DNA of 64,000 bases from an uncultured Paracoccaceae bacterium (GTDB taxonomy: Bacteria; Pseudomonadota; Alphaproteobacteria; Rhodobacterales; Rhodobacteraceae): contig CANMPL010000010.1 in NCBI GenBank assembly GCA_947499715.1, forward strand, positions 56,447-120,446. Direction: 5' to 3'. Below, piece by piece: positions 46,005 to 54,123 of the stretch; positions within the stretch are counted from its first letter, which is position 1; every line of letters starts with the position of its first letter. The notes below the pieces were generated by a model that was not told the origin of the DNA, ran no database searches, and saw nothing but the letters and a program-made list of their open reading frames with translations. Made by a program: the position numbers and the translations under genes.

Positions 46005-46357
46005 TTCAGGGGGTAATTTCTGGCGCTGCCTTTGCCGCTGCGATCTGGTTTCTTGACCTGACCTTATCAGCGGGCGCGCATCCATTTTGGGCCGATAAGG
46101 TCATCTGGATCGGCGCCGCAATCGGGCTCTTGGCCTTTTTGGTGTCCGCAAGACTTTCGCCCTTTGTCCAGACAATCTGCGGCGTCGTCATTTCCGGTCT
46201 GGCCTTTGTCGCCGCAACGCAGGGCAAGACAATTTTTGCCGCCTCTTATGCGGAAAACACCACTGCTGGCCAGGCTTGGTTCTTTGGCTGGATCATCACC
46301 TGCGCCGGGCTAACCCTTCTCATCGCATCCATTGCGCGTGTGATTTCGACGCGTTGA
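46001..46357 (+). CDS. Hypothetical four-helix inner-membrane protein
   Basis: This 118-residue protein begins with GTG overlapping the ettA stop. It is almost entirely hydrophobic, with about four helices (ISGAAFAAAIWFLDL, VIWIGAAIGLLAFLV, ICGVVISGLAFVAA, AWFFGWIITCAGLTLLIAS). No family is recognised. The coupling suggests cotranscription with ettA. Confidence 0.75.
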   Translation: MIQGVISGAAFAAAIWFLDLTLSAGAHPFWADKVIWIGAAIGLLAFLVSARLSPFVQTICGVVISGLAFVAATQGKTIFAASYAENTTAGQAWFFGWIITCAGLTLLIASIARVISTR

Positions 46358-46479
46358 TTGACACACATTTGCCTTGATCCGTTCACCAAATCCTCACCAA
46401 TATCTGCGAATCCTACCCTCATGATGTCACCGATTGTGATGCAGAAGGCTGCGCAGTCGGGTAATGAAGTAGGTTGGAT

Positions 46480-46650
46480 ATGGGATTGGTTCTTTTTGGC
46501 GGTGCAGTCGGTATTGCAAGCACAGCGATCTGTGTGATTCTTGGCGATATCACCTTGGGTGAGGCCGCGCTGATCTACTGGCTGACTGGAACAGCGGCAC
46601 CAATTCTGCATGTCGGACTCGGCGTCACGACACCGGCGGTTGCCCGCTAA
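46480..46650 (+). CDS. Possible small hydrophobic protein
   Basis: A 56-codon frame starts [20 protein letters not shown] and ends TTPAVAR. It is rich in Gly, Ala, Ile and Leu and would make two short membrane helices. A weak AGGTTGG lies upstream. Placement in a gap between genes and consistent hydrophobicity support it, but it could be chance. Confidence 0.5.
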   Translation: MGLVLFGGAVGIASTAICVILGDITLGEAALIYWLTGTAAPILHVGLGVTTPAVAR

Positions 46651-46817
46651 AGGCGATCTTTTCCCTTGCTTTCCAAGGCGCGCGGCCCCATGTGGGCCTT
46701 GCAGACGTTATCCATCTCGACTCTACGTTTTCCTTTTCAGGCGACGGCGCTCGATTATGCACTGACGACGCCAAGCCGCCGCAATCTCGCGGGCGGCCCC
46801 AAAAAAGGAAACACACG
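46651..46817 (+). promoter_or_regulatory. Long 5' leader of the first csp gene
   Basis: The 167 bases before the csp ATG contain two hairpins (GGCCC/GGGCC at 46684-46698 and GCCGCC/GGCGGC at 46775-46797), then AAAAAAGGAAA. The last 60 bases match the leader of the second csp gene: CGAT, GCACTGACGA (46759-46768), GCCGC, GCA and CGCG are in the same order and spacing. Conserved structured leaders often control csp mRNAs with temperature or growth; that role is inferred. Confidence 0.6.
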
Positions 46818-47024
46818 ATGGCTACTGGCACCGTGAAATGGTTCAACTCTACCAAAGGCTTCGGCTTTATCGCACCCGATGGCGGCTCCAAGGACGTTTT
46901 CGTCCACATCTCCGCTGTTGAGCGTTCTGGCCTGACTGGCCTGGCCGACAACCAGAAAGTTACATTCGACATCGAAGCTGGCCGTGATGGCCGCGAGTCG
47001 GCTGTCAATCTGGCACTGGCCTAA
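46818..47024 (+). CDS. Cold-shock domain protein (CspA family)
   Basis: This 68-residue single cold-shock domain binds single-stranded RNA/DNA and acts as an RNA chaperone. RNP1 is KGFGFIAP and RNP2 is VFVHISAV; the start [10 protein letters not shown] is the family norm. It is about 90% identical to the paralogue 230 bases downstream. AAAAAAGG gives its ribosome binding site. Confidence 0.95.
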   Translation: MATGTVKWFNSTKGFGFIAPDGGSKDVFVHISAVERSGLTGLADNQKVTFDIEAGRDGRESAVNLALA

Positions 47025-47032
47025 GAAGATTC

Positions 47033-47057
47033 GGGATGCGCGGTCACCGCGCATCCC
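47033..47057 (+). terminator. Hairpin after the first csp gene
   Basis: GGGATGCGCGG (47033-47043), TCA and CCGCGCATCCC (47047-47057) form a perfect 11-bp stem 9 bases after the stop. There is no T-run, so it may be a terminator or a 3'-protecting structure. Confidence 0.6.
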
Positions 47058-47197
47058 TCCACGGTCGGGCACCAACCCGCTGAAAACTCCCAAAAAATGC
47101 GATATCCTTGATTTTAGGCCTAATGGGTCCATAATTGGCGTCGCTACGTTAACTTCATCGACCACTGCACCTGAGAACGGCCCAGTCCTTCGATCCA

Positions 47198-47254
47198 GCA
47201 CTGACGAGCCGTGCCGCTGCACTTCCGCGAGCGGGAATATCAGGAGGGACTGAC
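47198..47254 (+). promoter_or_regulatory. Leader of the second csp gene, conserved with the first
   Basis: It starts with GCACTGACGA, 57 bases from the ATG (59 in the first gene), then GCCGC, GCA, CGCG and GCGG in the same order as in the first leader, with a different AT-rich end and an AGGAGGG ribosome binding site. The preceding 170 bases to the first csp hairpin contain no gene. Confidence 0.55.
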
Positions 47255-47464
47255 ATGGCCTCAGGCACTGTCAAATGGTTCAACACCACCAAAGGATATG
47301 GGTTTATTGCCCCCGACGGTGGTTCAAAAGACGTATTTGTCCACATTTCAGCCGTCGAGCGGTCCGGGTTAACCGGCCTCAAGGATGACCAAAAGGTCAA
47401 CTTTGACATTGAAGCCGGCCGTGACGGGCGTGAAAGCGCCGTCAACTTGACGCTCGCAGACTAA
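47255..47464 (+). CDS. Cold-shock domain protein (CspA family), second copy
   Basis: This 69-residue cold-shock domain has RNP1 KGYGFIAP and RNP2 VFVHISAV. The differences from the first copy are few and conservative (Ser/Thr, Phe/Tyr, LADN/LKDD, an extra C-terminal Asp). It is a tandem duplication with its own leader and terminator, which suggests separate regulation. AGGAGGG lies 6 bases upstream. Confidence 0.95.
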   Translation: MASGTVKWFNTTKGYGFIAPDGGSKDVFVHISAVERSGLTGLKDDQKVNFDIEAGRDGRESAVNLTLAD

Positions 47465-47472
47465 ATCACATT

Positions 47473-47497
47473 CAGGGCGCCCGAAAAGGGCGCCCTG
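47473..47497. terminator. Hairpin between convergent csp and dodecin genes
   Basis: CAGGGCGCCC (47473-47482), a GAAAA loop and GGGCGCCCTG (47488-47497) form a perfect 10-bp stem between two convergent genes. It can serve both directions. The T-run is missing. Confidence 0.65.
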
Positions 47498-47503
47498 CCT
47501 GCA

Positions 47504-47707
47504 TCAATCCGCTAGTACGAACGTCACTTTCAGCACGACGCGGTAGCTTGTGATCTTGCCATCGTCGACCGTGACCTTTTGGTCCGCGACCCAGGCCCCT
47601 TTGATCCCTTTCAGCGTCTTTGACGCCCGCTTAATCCCGTTCTCCACGGCATCATCAAACGACTTGCTGGATTCACTAATAATTTCAGTAACTTTTGCAA
47701 CAGACAT
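47504..47707 (-). CDS. Dodecin family flavin-binding protein
   Basis: This 67-residue protein begins MSVAKVTEIISESSKSFDDA and contains WVADQKVTVDDGKITSYRVVLKVTFVL, matching the dodecin helix and three strands. Dodecins assemble into dodecamers that store or buffer riboflavin/FMN in the cytoplasm. I choose ATG 47707 with AAGGGGG upstream; an in-frame ATG at 47725 is less likely. Confidence 0.88.
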   Translation of the reverse strand: MSVAKVTEIISESSKSFDDAVENGIKRASKTLKGIKGAWVADQKVTVDDGKITSYRVVLKVTFVLAD

Positions 47708-47746
47708 GGCTGCCCCCTTGGTCAATTGTCCCGGCCGCAGCCTACC

Positions 47747-48331
47747 CTAAGGGGCGGCCCAGTCCACATCTTCCGCTGCGGAAACCACCAGTCCCCCGTC
47801 GCGATAAGGCACCATCAGGCGCCGCGCTGCATCCTCATCCGGGCCTAACCATATTGAAATATCTTCCTTTTCCAGGATAACGCCCATCCTGTGGTGAATG
47901 TCGCGAACATCCGCCGACGGTGCGCAGGTCACGGTCGCGACCTGCGGCAGTTCCAGCCCACCGGGGGCCTTCCAGACGTCGTAAATCGCCGCAAACCAAA
48001 TCAACTCACCGTCGGCGCGCACAATCCGCCATGCGGATTTTTTGCGCTTCTCACCGGTCCATTCATACCATCCGTCCACCGGCACGACCGCACGGCGCAC
48101 ACCGTGAAAGGCCGATTTGTCAAAAACCGTCTCGGATCGTGCATTGATAATCGTCTCCAACACGGGCCGTCCACGCGCATTCACACGCCCCATCGGGATC
48201 ATGCCCCAGCGCATCTTCTGTGCGCCCTGTGCTGTCAGCACCTGTAGCTCTTCGCCCGGTGCCATGTTGAACCGTTGCGGGTCTTGCATCCCCAGCCCCG
48301 GATCGCGCCAAAGAAACAGACGCCCCGGCAT
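47747..48331 (-). CDS. SRAP family (YedK/HMCES-like) protein lacking the catalytic Cys2
   Basis: This 194-residue SRAP-domain protein has the family blocks RFNMAPGEE, MRWGMIP, INARSET (the DNA-binding Asn), VDGWYEW (the catalytic Glu) and IHHRMGVIL (the catalytic His). Canonical members start MCGR and use Cys2 to crosslink to abasic sites in single-stranded DNA. This one starts MPGR, so the nucleophile is absent. The start is well fixed: ATG 48331 overlaps the stop of the upstream tesA (TGATG). It may shield abasic DNA without a covalent link, or have another role. The rest of the active site looks intact. Confidence 0.9.
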   Translation of the reverse strand: MPGRLFLWRDPGLGMQDPQRFNMAPGEELQVLTAQGAQKMRWGMIPMGRVNARGRPVLETIINARSETVFDKSAFHGVRRAVVPVDGWYEWTGEKRKKSAWRIVRADGELIWFAAIYDVWKAPGGLELPQVATVTCAPSADVRDIHHRMGVILEKEDISIWLGPDEDAARRLMVPYRDGGLVVSAAEDVDWAAP

Positions 48332-48966
48332 CACTCTATGCTTTCGGCCAGCGCCAAGACCGCCGGACCCAGTGCCTCGACAATGATGCTCACGCCCTCT
48401 GCCGTCGGGTGCAATCCGTCGCTTTGCAAATAACCCAATAGCCCCTCTTGCCCGGCTTGCGCGATCAGCGCGTCAAAGAAGGACGGCACCAATGGCACGT
48501 CGTATTGCGCGGCAAGCTCCGGGTAGATTGCATCAAATTCCGCTTTGTAATCAGTGCCATAGTTTGCCCCAACGTCCAATTCGACAATCATCGTCTCGAC
48601 GCCTTTGGCCTCTGCGGCGGCCAAAATACTGTCCATATTTTCGCGGGCAATTGCGGGTGGCAACCCGCGCAAATAGTCGTTCGCACCCAAGGCCACGATC
48701 ATCGCATCCACGTCGTCGGTCAGGGTCCAATCGACCCGCGCCAACCCACCCGCTGTGGTGTCCCCGGACAGGCCCGCGTTGATCAATTTCACCTCCGCCC
48801 CGCGTTCGTCCAGCCAAGCCTGAAGCTGCGAGACAAGTCCATCTGCGGTGTCCAATCCATAGCCTGCCGTTAGGCTATCGCCTAAGGCCGCTATGGTCAC
48901 CGGTTCCGCCTGCGCAGCAGTTGCTGCAATTGTCATGAAACCAATGTTGAGAACTGCGCGTTTCAC
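48331..48966 (-). CDS. tesA: TesA-like arylesterase / lysophospholipase (GDSL/SGNH hydrolase)
   Basis: This 211-residue periplasmic esterase has a signal peptide (KRAVLNIGFMTIAATAAQA) after GTG 48966. The SGNH blocks are ALGDSLTAGYGL (Ser), SGDTTAGG (Gly), GANDYLRG (Asn) and SDGLHPTAEG (Asp/His). Homologues hydrolyse thioesters, lysophospholipids and aryl esters. It is divergent from the ABC/FtsX pair with only 40 bases between starts, the same arrangement as tesA-ybbA-ybbP in E. coli. The downstream SRAP gene is coupled to it. Confidence 0.92.
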   Translation of the reverse strand: MKRAVLNIGFMTIAATAAQAEPVTIAALGDSLTAGYGLDTADGLVSQLQAWLDERGAEVKLINAGLSGDTTAGGLARVDWTLTDDVDAMIVALGANDYLRGLPPAIARENMDSILAAAEAKGVETMIVELDVGANYGTDYKAEFDAIYPELAAQYDVPLVPSFFDALIAQAGQEGLLGYLQSDGLHPTAEGVSIIVEALGPAVLALAESIE

Positions 48967-49006
48967 CCCATATGCAAAGGACACACACCGATCAAAGGCC
49001 CCCCTG
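48967..49006. promoter_or_regulatory. Short divergent promoter region tesA / ABC transporter
   Basis: Only 40 bases separate the GTG of tesA from the ATG of the ABC gene, so the two promoters must overlap each other or the coding starts. No motif is clear. Confidence 0.4.
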
Positions 49007-49693
49007 ATGACCAATCCCGTTCTATCGCTCACCGACGCGTCGCTTTCACTGATGGGCAATGCGGGGCAGGTCGACATCCTGCACGACATATCGCTGGACG
49101 TGCCAAAGGGCGAAACGCTGGGGTTAATCGGGCCAAGTGGGTCGGGCAAATCGTCTCTCCTGATGCTGATGGGCGGTCTGGAAACGGCCACCGGTGGCGC
49201 GGTGACCGCGCTTGGTCAGGACCTGACCACGATGAACGAAGACCAACTCGCCCGCTTTCGCAGGGATAATATGGGGGTGGTGTTTCAATCTTTCCACCTG
49301 ATCCCCACCATGACCGCTTTGGAAAATGTGGCAACCCCACTGGAGCTGGCCGGCCACCGCGATGCCTTTGACCGCGCCGCGGCAGAGCTTGAGGCCGTGG
49401 GCCTCGCCGACCGCGCCGATCACTACCCGTCACAAATGTCAGGCGGTGAACAGCAGCGCGTGGCCCTTGCCCGTGCCTCCGCGCCAAGGCCTGCGATCCT
49501 GCTGGCGGATGAACCAACCGGCAATCTGGACGAAACCAACGGTCAGGCGATCATGCAATTGCTCTTTGATCTGCGCGACCGCCACGGGGCCACCTTGGTG
49601 ATGGTCACCCACAGCCGCGAGCTTGCCGCCCGTTGTGACCGTGTGATCCGTCTGCGTGACGGACGCATCGACACCGCAAAGGTCGCCGCATGA
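49007..49693 (+). CDS. ABC transporter ATP-binding protein (YbbA type)
   Basis: This 228-residue LolD/MacB-type ATPase has Walker [11 protein letters not shown]-loop [10 protein letters not shown], signature [14 protein letters not shown], Walker [13 protein letters not shown] and H-loop VTHS. It is coupled by ATGA to the FtsX-like permease. Divergent tesA supports YbbA. The substrate is unknown; lipid or lipoprotein handling is suggested by the family. Confidence 0.92.
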   Translation: MTNPVLSLTDASLSLMGNAGQVDILHDISLDVPKGETLGLIGPSGSGKSSLLMLMGGLETATGGAVTALGQDLTTMNEDQLARFRRDNMGVVFQSFHLIPTMTALENVATPLELAGHRDAFDRAAAELEAVGLADRADHYPSQMSGGEQQRVALARASAPRPAILLADEPTGNLDETNGQAIMQLLFDLRDRHGATLVMVTHSRELAARCDRVIRLRDGRIDTAKVAA

Positions 49694-52206
49694 GCCTCCG
49701 CCTCGCCGCGACATTCGCCCGCCGTGAACTGCGCGGCGGCCTACGCGGCTTTCGCGTCTTCCTCGCCTGCCTCGCCCTTGGTGTGGCCGCGATTGCTGCC
49801 GTGGGCACCGTCCGCGCGGGCATCACAGCAGGGCTCACGGAAAAAGGTGCCGAACTTCTTGGCGGCGACGCAGAGGCGCGCTTCACCTACCGCTTTGCCA
49901 CCCCTCAGGAACGCGCATTTTTCGAAGATATCTCTGACAATATCGCAGAGGCGGTCGATTTCCGTTCCATGGCTGTTGTCGGCACCGGTGACACCGCCGA
50001 ACGCGGCTTGACCCAAGTGCTCGCCGTCGACAGCAACTACCCCCTGATCGGGCAGGTCACGCTTGATCCTGTGATGCCGCTACATGACGCCTTCGCCGAC
50101 AATGGCGGCGTCATGGAACGTGTCCTCGCCGACCGCCTCGGCCTGACACCCGGCGACACCTTCCGCCTTGGATCAACCGATTTCACCCTGCGCGCCATCC
50201 TTCAAAGCTACCCAGACAACGCCTCCGGTGGCTTTGGCCTTGGCCCCCGCACGATCGTGCGCACCACGGATCTGGAAAACTCCGGCCTCATCGTCGAAGG
50301 CACCCTTTTTGAGACCCAATACCGCCTCGACTTCCCGCCCGAGACCGACCTCGACGCGATGGAAACCCTCGCCAAGGAAACCCTGCCGAACAACGGGTTG
50401 CGCTGGCGCGACAGCAGACGCGGCGCGGGCGGGACAGAGACGTTTGTCGACCGCATCGGATCCTTTCTGATCCTCATCGGGCTTTCTGGACTGGCCGTCG
50501 GCGGCGTTGGCGTCAGTGCCGCTGTCCGCGCATATCTTGCGGGCAAAACCGGCACCATCGCCACGCTCAAGACCCTTGGCGCGGACCGCCGCACGATCTT
50601 CCTGACGTATTTCCTGCAAATCGGCGCACTCACCCTGCTTGGCATCGCCATCGGCCTGATCCTTGGCGGCGGCATCCCCGTCCTGCTCGCCCCGGTGATC
50701 GAGGCGTCCCTGCCCGTCCCCGCCAACTTCACCTTCAACCCCGCGCCATTGGGAGAGGCCGCAATCTACGGCCTCCTCGCCGCGCTGATCTTCACCCTCT
50801 GGCCGCTGGCCCGCACCGATGACATCCGCGCCGCGACCCTGTTTCGCGATGCCATGGCCTCTGGCAATACACTGCCACGCTGGCCCTACCTGCTCACGAT
50901 CCTTGCCCTTATCATCACCCTCCTCGGCCTCGCTGCTTGGTTCTCTGGCACGGTTTGGCTCACACTCTGGACCGCCGGTGGCATCATGGCGGCGCTCCTG
51001 ATCCTGATCCTCGCCGCCCTCGCCACCCGCTGGGTCGCCCGCCGCAGCCGCAAGGCCGCGCGGGGCCGTCCCGCCCTGCGCCTCGCCCTCGGTGCGGTCG
51101 GTGCGCGCGGCGGTGAAGCCACCAGCGTGGTGCTGTCCCTTGGCCTTGGTCTGTCAGTCCTTGCCGCCGTCGGCCAGATCGACGGCAACCTGCGCAACGC
51201 CTTCAGTTCCGAACTGCCCGCCGTCGCCCCCAGCTATTTCTTCGTGGACATCCAGCCCGACCAGATCGACGGCTTCCGCGAACGGCTCGATTCCGACCCA
51301 CAAGTCAGCCGGGTCGATGCCGCCCCCATGCTGCGCGGCATCATCAGCACCATCAACGGCATCCCTGCGGATGAATTCGCCGATGGCCACTGGGTTGTGC
51401 AGGGCGACCGGGGCGTCACCTATGACAGCACCCTGCCCGACAACACCCGCATCACCGAAGGCGCATGGTGGCCCGAAGACTACAATGGCCCGCCGCTCAT
51501 CAGCTTTTCCGCCGAGGAAGCCGCTGAAATTGGCCTGCAAATCGGCGATGAGATGACCGTCAACATCCTTGGCCGCAACATCACCGGCACCGTCGCATCC
51601 TTCCGTGAAGTCACCTGGGAAGACGCAGGCATCGGCTTTGTGTTGTCCATGAACGAAGCCGCCCTCGCCGGTGCCCCCCATAGCTGGATCAGCACGGTTT
51701 ATGCCGAAGAAGAGGCCGAGGCGCAGATCCTGCGCGACCTTGCCACCGCCTACCCCAACATCACCGCAATCCGCATTCGCGACGCCATCGCACAGGTTTC
51801 ATCCCTTGTCGAAGGCATCTCTGCCGCCACCCGCTACGGCGCTTTGGCCACCTTGGTGACTGGCTTTCTGGTCCTGATCGGGGCAGCCGCCGCCGGTGAA
51901 CGCGCCCGCACATTCGAGGCGGCCGTGCTCAAAACCATTGGCGCCACCCGGTCGCGCATTGTCAGCAGTTTCGCGTTGCGAGCCGCACTTCTGGGTCTTG
52001 CAGCCGGTGTTGTGGCGTTGATTGCTGGCATTTTGGGCGGCTGGGCCGTACAAACATTCATTATGGAAAACGCTTACACTGTGATTTGGGGCAATGCGCT
52101 GCTGATCATCGGCGGCGGCATTACGGTGTCGCTGATCGCCGGATTGGCCTTTGCAGCGCGGCCCTTGGCCGCCAAACCGGCGCAGGTCCTGCGCGCGCGC
52201 GAATGA
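49690..52206 (+). CDS. FtsX-like ABC permease (YbbP type)
   Basis: This 838-residue inner-membrane permease has an N-terminal helix (residues about 20-40), a large periplasmic domain (about 40-250), helix groups around 255-285, 305-335, 355-375, 410-430, 435-460 and 475-495, a second periplasmic domain (about 500-710) and a C-terminal FtsX core ending PLAAKPAQVLRARE. Ten helices and two FtsX domains match YbbP. It is coupled to its ATPase upstream and by ATGA to the next gene. Confidence 0.92.
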   Translation: MSLRLAATFARRELRGGLRGFRVFLACLALGVAAIAAVGTVRAGITAGLTEKGAELLGGDAEARFTYRFATPQERAFFEDISDNIAEAVDFRSMAVVGTGDTAERGLTQVLAVDSNYPLIGQVTLDPVMPLHDAFADNGGVMERVLADRLGLTPGDTFRLGSTDFTLRAILQSYPDNASGGFGLGPRTIVRTTDLENSGLIVEGTLFETQYRLDFPPETDLDAMETLAKETLPNNGLRWRDSRRGAGGTETFVDRIGSFLILIGLSGLAVGGVGVSAAVRAYLAGKTGTIATLKTLGADRRTIFLTYFLQIGALTLLGIAIGLILGGGIPVLLAPVIEASLPVPANFTFNPAPLGEAAIYGLLAALIFTLWPLARTDDIRAATLFRDAMASGNTLPRWPYLLTILALIITLLGLAAWFSGTVWLTLWTAGGIMAALLILILAALATRWVARRSRKAARGRPALRLALGAVGARGGEATSVVLSLGLGLSVLAAVGQIDGNLRNAFSSELPAVAPSYFFVDIQPDQIDGFRERLDSDPQVSRVDAAPMLRGIISTINGIPADEFADGHWVVQGDRGVTYDSTLPDNTRITEGAWWPEDYNGPPLISFSAEEAAEIGLQIGDEMTVNILGRNITGTVASFREVTWEDAGIGFVLSMNEAALAGAPHSWISTVYAEEEAEAQILRDLATAYPNITAIRIRDAIAQVSSLVEGISAATRYGALATLVTGFLVLIGAAAAGERARTFEAAVLKTIGATRSRIVSSFALRAALLGLAAGVVALIAGILGGWAVQTFIMENAYTVIWGNALLIIGGGITVSLIAGLAFAARPLAAKPAQVLRARE

Positions 52207-52757
52207 CCGATCCTGCCTTCTTTGGTTACGGCAGTTTGGTCAACGCCCAGACGCATGACTTTGCCGATCCACGCCCCGCCACGCTCAAGGGTTGGCGCCG
52301 GGTCTGGCAATCCACAACTCTGCGCGACACCGCGTTCTTATCCGTCGAACGCGCCGCTGATCAGGAAATTGATGGCATTATCGCCCATGCGACCCCCCAA
52401 CAATGGTCCGACCTCGACGCGAGAGAGGCGGCCTATTCCCGCATCGACGTGACCCAGACGCTGGCGACCGACCACCCTACAATCATCTACAAGGTGAACG
52501 CCAATCTGGCCGCCCCCACCGCCACCAATACGCCGATCCTGCTCAGCTATCTTGATGTCGTTGTGCAGGGTTACTTGCGTGCGTTTGGCCCGCAAGGTGT
52601 CGCGCGCTTCTTTGCATCTACCCACGGCTGGGACGCGCCCATTTTGAATGACCGCGATAATCCGCGCTACCCGCGCCGTCAGATTCTGACTGATCAGGAA
52701 ATTGCGCTTGTCGATGCTTGCTTAGCGACGCGTATGGAAGTGGCGAAAGATCGTTAG
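52203..52757 (+). CDS. Gamma-glutamylcyclotransferase-fold protein (AIG2/GGCT-like)
   Basis: This 184-residue protein has the BtrG/GGCT-fold start AFFGYGSLVN and the following LKGWRRVW strand. The helix with DLDAREAAYSRIDV contains the catalytic-type Glu. It is translated by ATGA overlap from the FtsX-like gene. The acceptor could be a gamma-glutamyl amine or peptide. Its 3' end overlaps the convergent MATE gene by 36 bases. It differs from the ChaC-like protein at 6634. Confidence 0.82.
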   Translation: MTDPAFFGYGSLVNAQTHDFADPRPATLKGWRRVWQSTTLRDTAFLSVERAADQEIDGIIAHATPQQWSDLDAREAAYSRIDVTQTLATDHPTIIYKVNANLAAPTATNTPILLSYLDVVVQGYLRAFGPQGVARFFASTHGWDAPILNDRDNPRYPRRQILTDQEIALVDACLATRMEVAKDR

Positions 52758-54113
52758 CTGCCGCTCGAACGGCCCGCGCGTATCCTCTTTGCCCATCGCG
52801 ATCACCCTGTTGGCCATCACGCCCGCAATCAGGCCAAAGACCACGCCGCCCAACGCCTGCCCAATCAGCACACCTGCCGCCCCAAGCCACCAGGCAAACA
52901 GCATCACAAACGGAATCGTGCCCAAGGTGTGGCGACCCCAATTGACCCATGTCGAATAGAAAGGGTGACCCAGATTGTTGCAGGCCGCGTTGCTGACAAA
53001 AATCATGCCATTAAAGAACCACAGCAGCGACAGCGGACCCGCAAACAGGAATACCAGATCACGCGCCACAGTCCCGTCTTCCAGCACAAACAACCAAGCA
53101 AGCGGCCCGCGCAGCAGGAACAAAATGACCGAGACAACGACCACAACGATCCCCGTGAATAACAACCCGTCCCGGTAAGCCTCTTTCACACGGTCCTGTT
53201 TCCCGGCCCCCGCGTTCTGGCCAATGATCGGTCCAACCGCACCTGAGAGCGCGAAAATCACGCCAAACGCCACAGGCGTCAGCCGCCCGACAATCGCCAT
53301 GCCCGCGACGGCCTCTTCGCCATAACTGGACATCGCGCGGGTCACATAAGCCTGCCCCAACGGCGTCGCGAGTTGGGTCAAAACCGCAGGCCCCGCGATG
53401 GCCATGATCGGCGTCATATCGCGCGCCACGTCGCCCAAGGTCGGCCTGCCAAACCCGCCATAATGCTTTTGGATCGCCCACATACCGGTGCCCGCAATTG
53501 TGAAACGGGCAGCAATGCTCGCCAACGCCGCCCCGGTAAGTTCCAGATCCAGCCCAAAGATCAGGATCGGGTCCAGCACCGCATTCACGATACCGCCGTA
53601 AATCATCATCCACATGGATCGCTTTGCATCGCCGTGGGCCCGCAGAATGGCCCCGGCCACCATGCCAACCAGTAACACGGGCAGACTGGGCAAAATGATC
53701 CGCATAAAGTCGACGGCAAGCGTCTGCGTCGCACCTTGCGCGCCCAAAAGCCCCACCAATTCAGGCGTATAGGCCCAAACCGCCGCTGCAAAAAGCGACC
53801 CGCCGACAAAGCCGATAATCAGCGCGTTTGTCGCCCGGCGTCGGGCCAGATCGCTGTCGCCCTCGCCCAGCGCCCGCGCCACCAGCGCGCCGCACGCGAT
53901 CGAGATCCCGATCCCGAAAGACCCTGTGAAGAAAAGGATCGCACCCGCATAGCCGATGGCCGCCGCCAGTTCTGCCTTGCCCAGCATCGCGATAAAGATC
54001 ATGTCGATAAAATCGACAAGGAAGACGGCCATCAATCCAACCGTGCTGCTCAGCGCCATCACCGTGATGTGGCGCATCGTGCTGCCCGTTAAGAACTTGG
54101 CTTCTTCCGCCAC
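52722..54113 (-). CDS. MATE family efflux transporter
   Basis: This 463-residue membrane protein has about 12 helices in two related halves. The start MRHITVMALSSTVGLMAVFLVDFIDMIFIAMLG and the conserved segment WMMIYGGIVNAVLDPILIF match MATE exporters, which expel cationic drugs using H+ or Na+. It starts 10 bases after gltX and is likely cotranscribed with it. The substrate is unknown. Confidence 0.93.
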   Translation of the reverse strand: MAEEAKFLTGSTMRHITVMALSSTVGLMAVFLVDFIDMIFIAMLGKAELAAAIGYAGAILFFTGSFGIGISIACGALVARALGEGDSDLARRRATNALIIGFVGGSLFAAAVWAYTPELVGLLGAQGATQTLAVDFMRIILPSLPVLLVGMVAGAILRAHGDAKRSMWMMIYGGIVNAVLDPILIFGLDLELTGAALASIAARFTIAGTGMWAIQKHYGGFGRPTLGDVARDMTPIMAIAGPAVLTQLATPLGQAYVTRAMSSYGEEAVAGMAIVGRLTPVAFGVIFALSGAVGPIIGQNAGAGKQDRVKEAYRDGLLFTGIVVVVVSVILFLLRGPLAWLFVLEDGTVARDLVFLFAGPLSLLWFFNGMIFVSNAACNNLGHPFYSTWVNWGRHTLGTIPFVMLFAWWLGAAGVLIGQALGGVVFGLIAGVMANRVIAMGKEDTRGPFERQLTIFRHFHTRR

Positions 54114-54123
54114 AGGCGATCTC

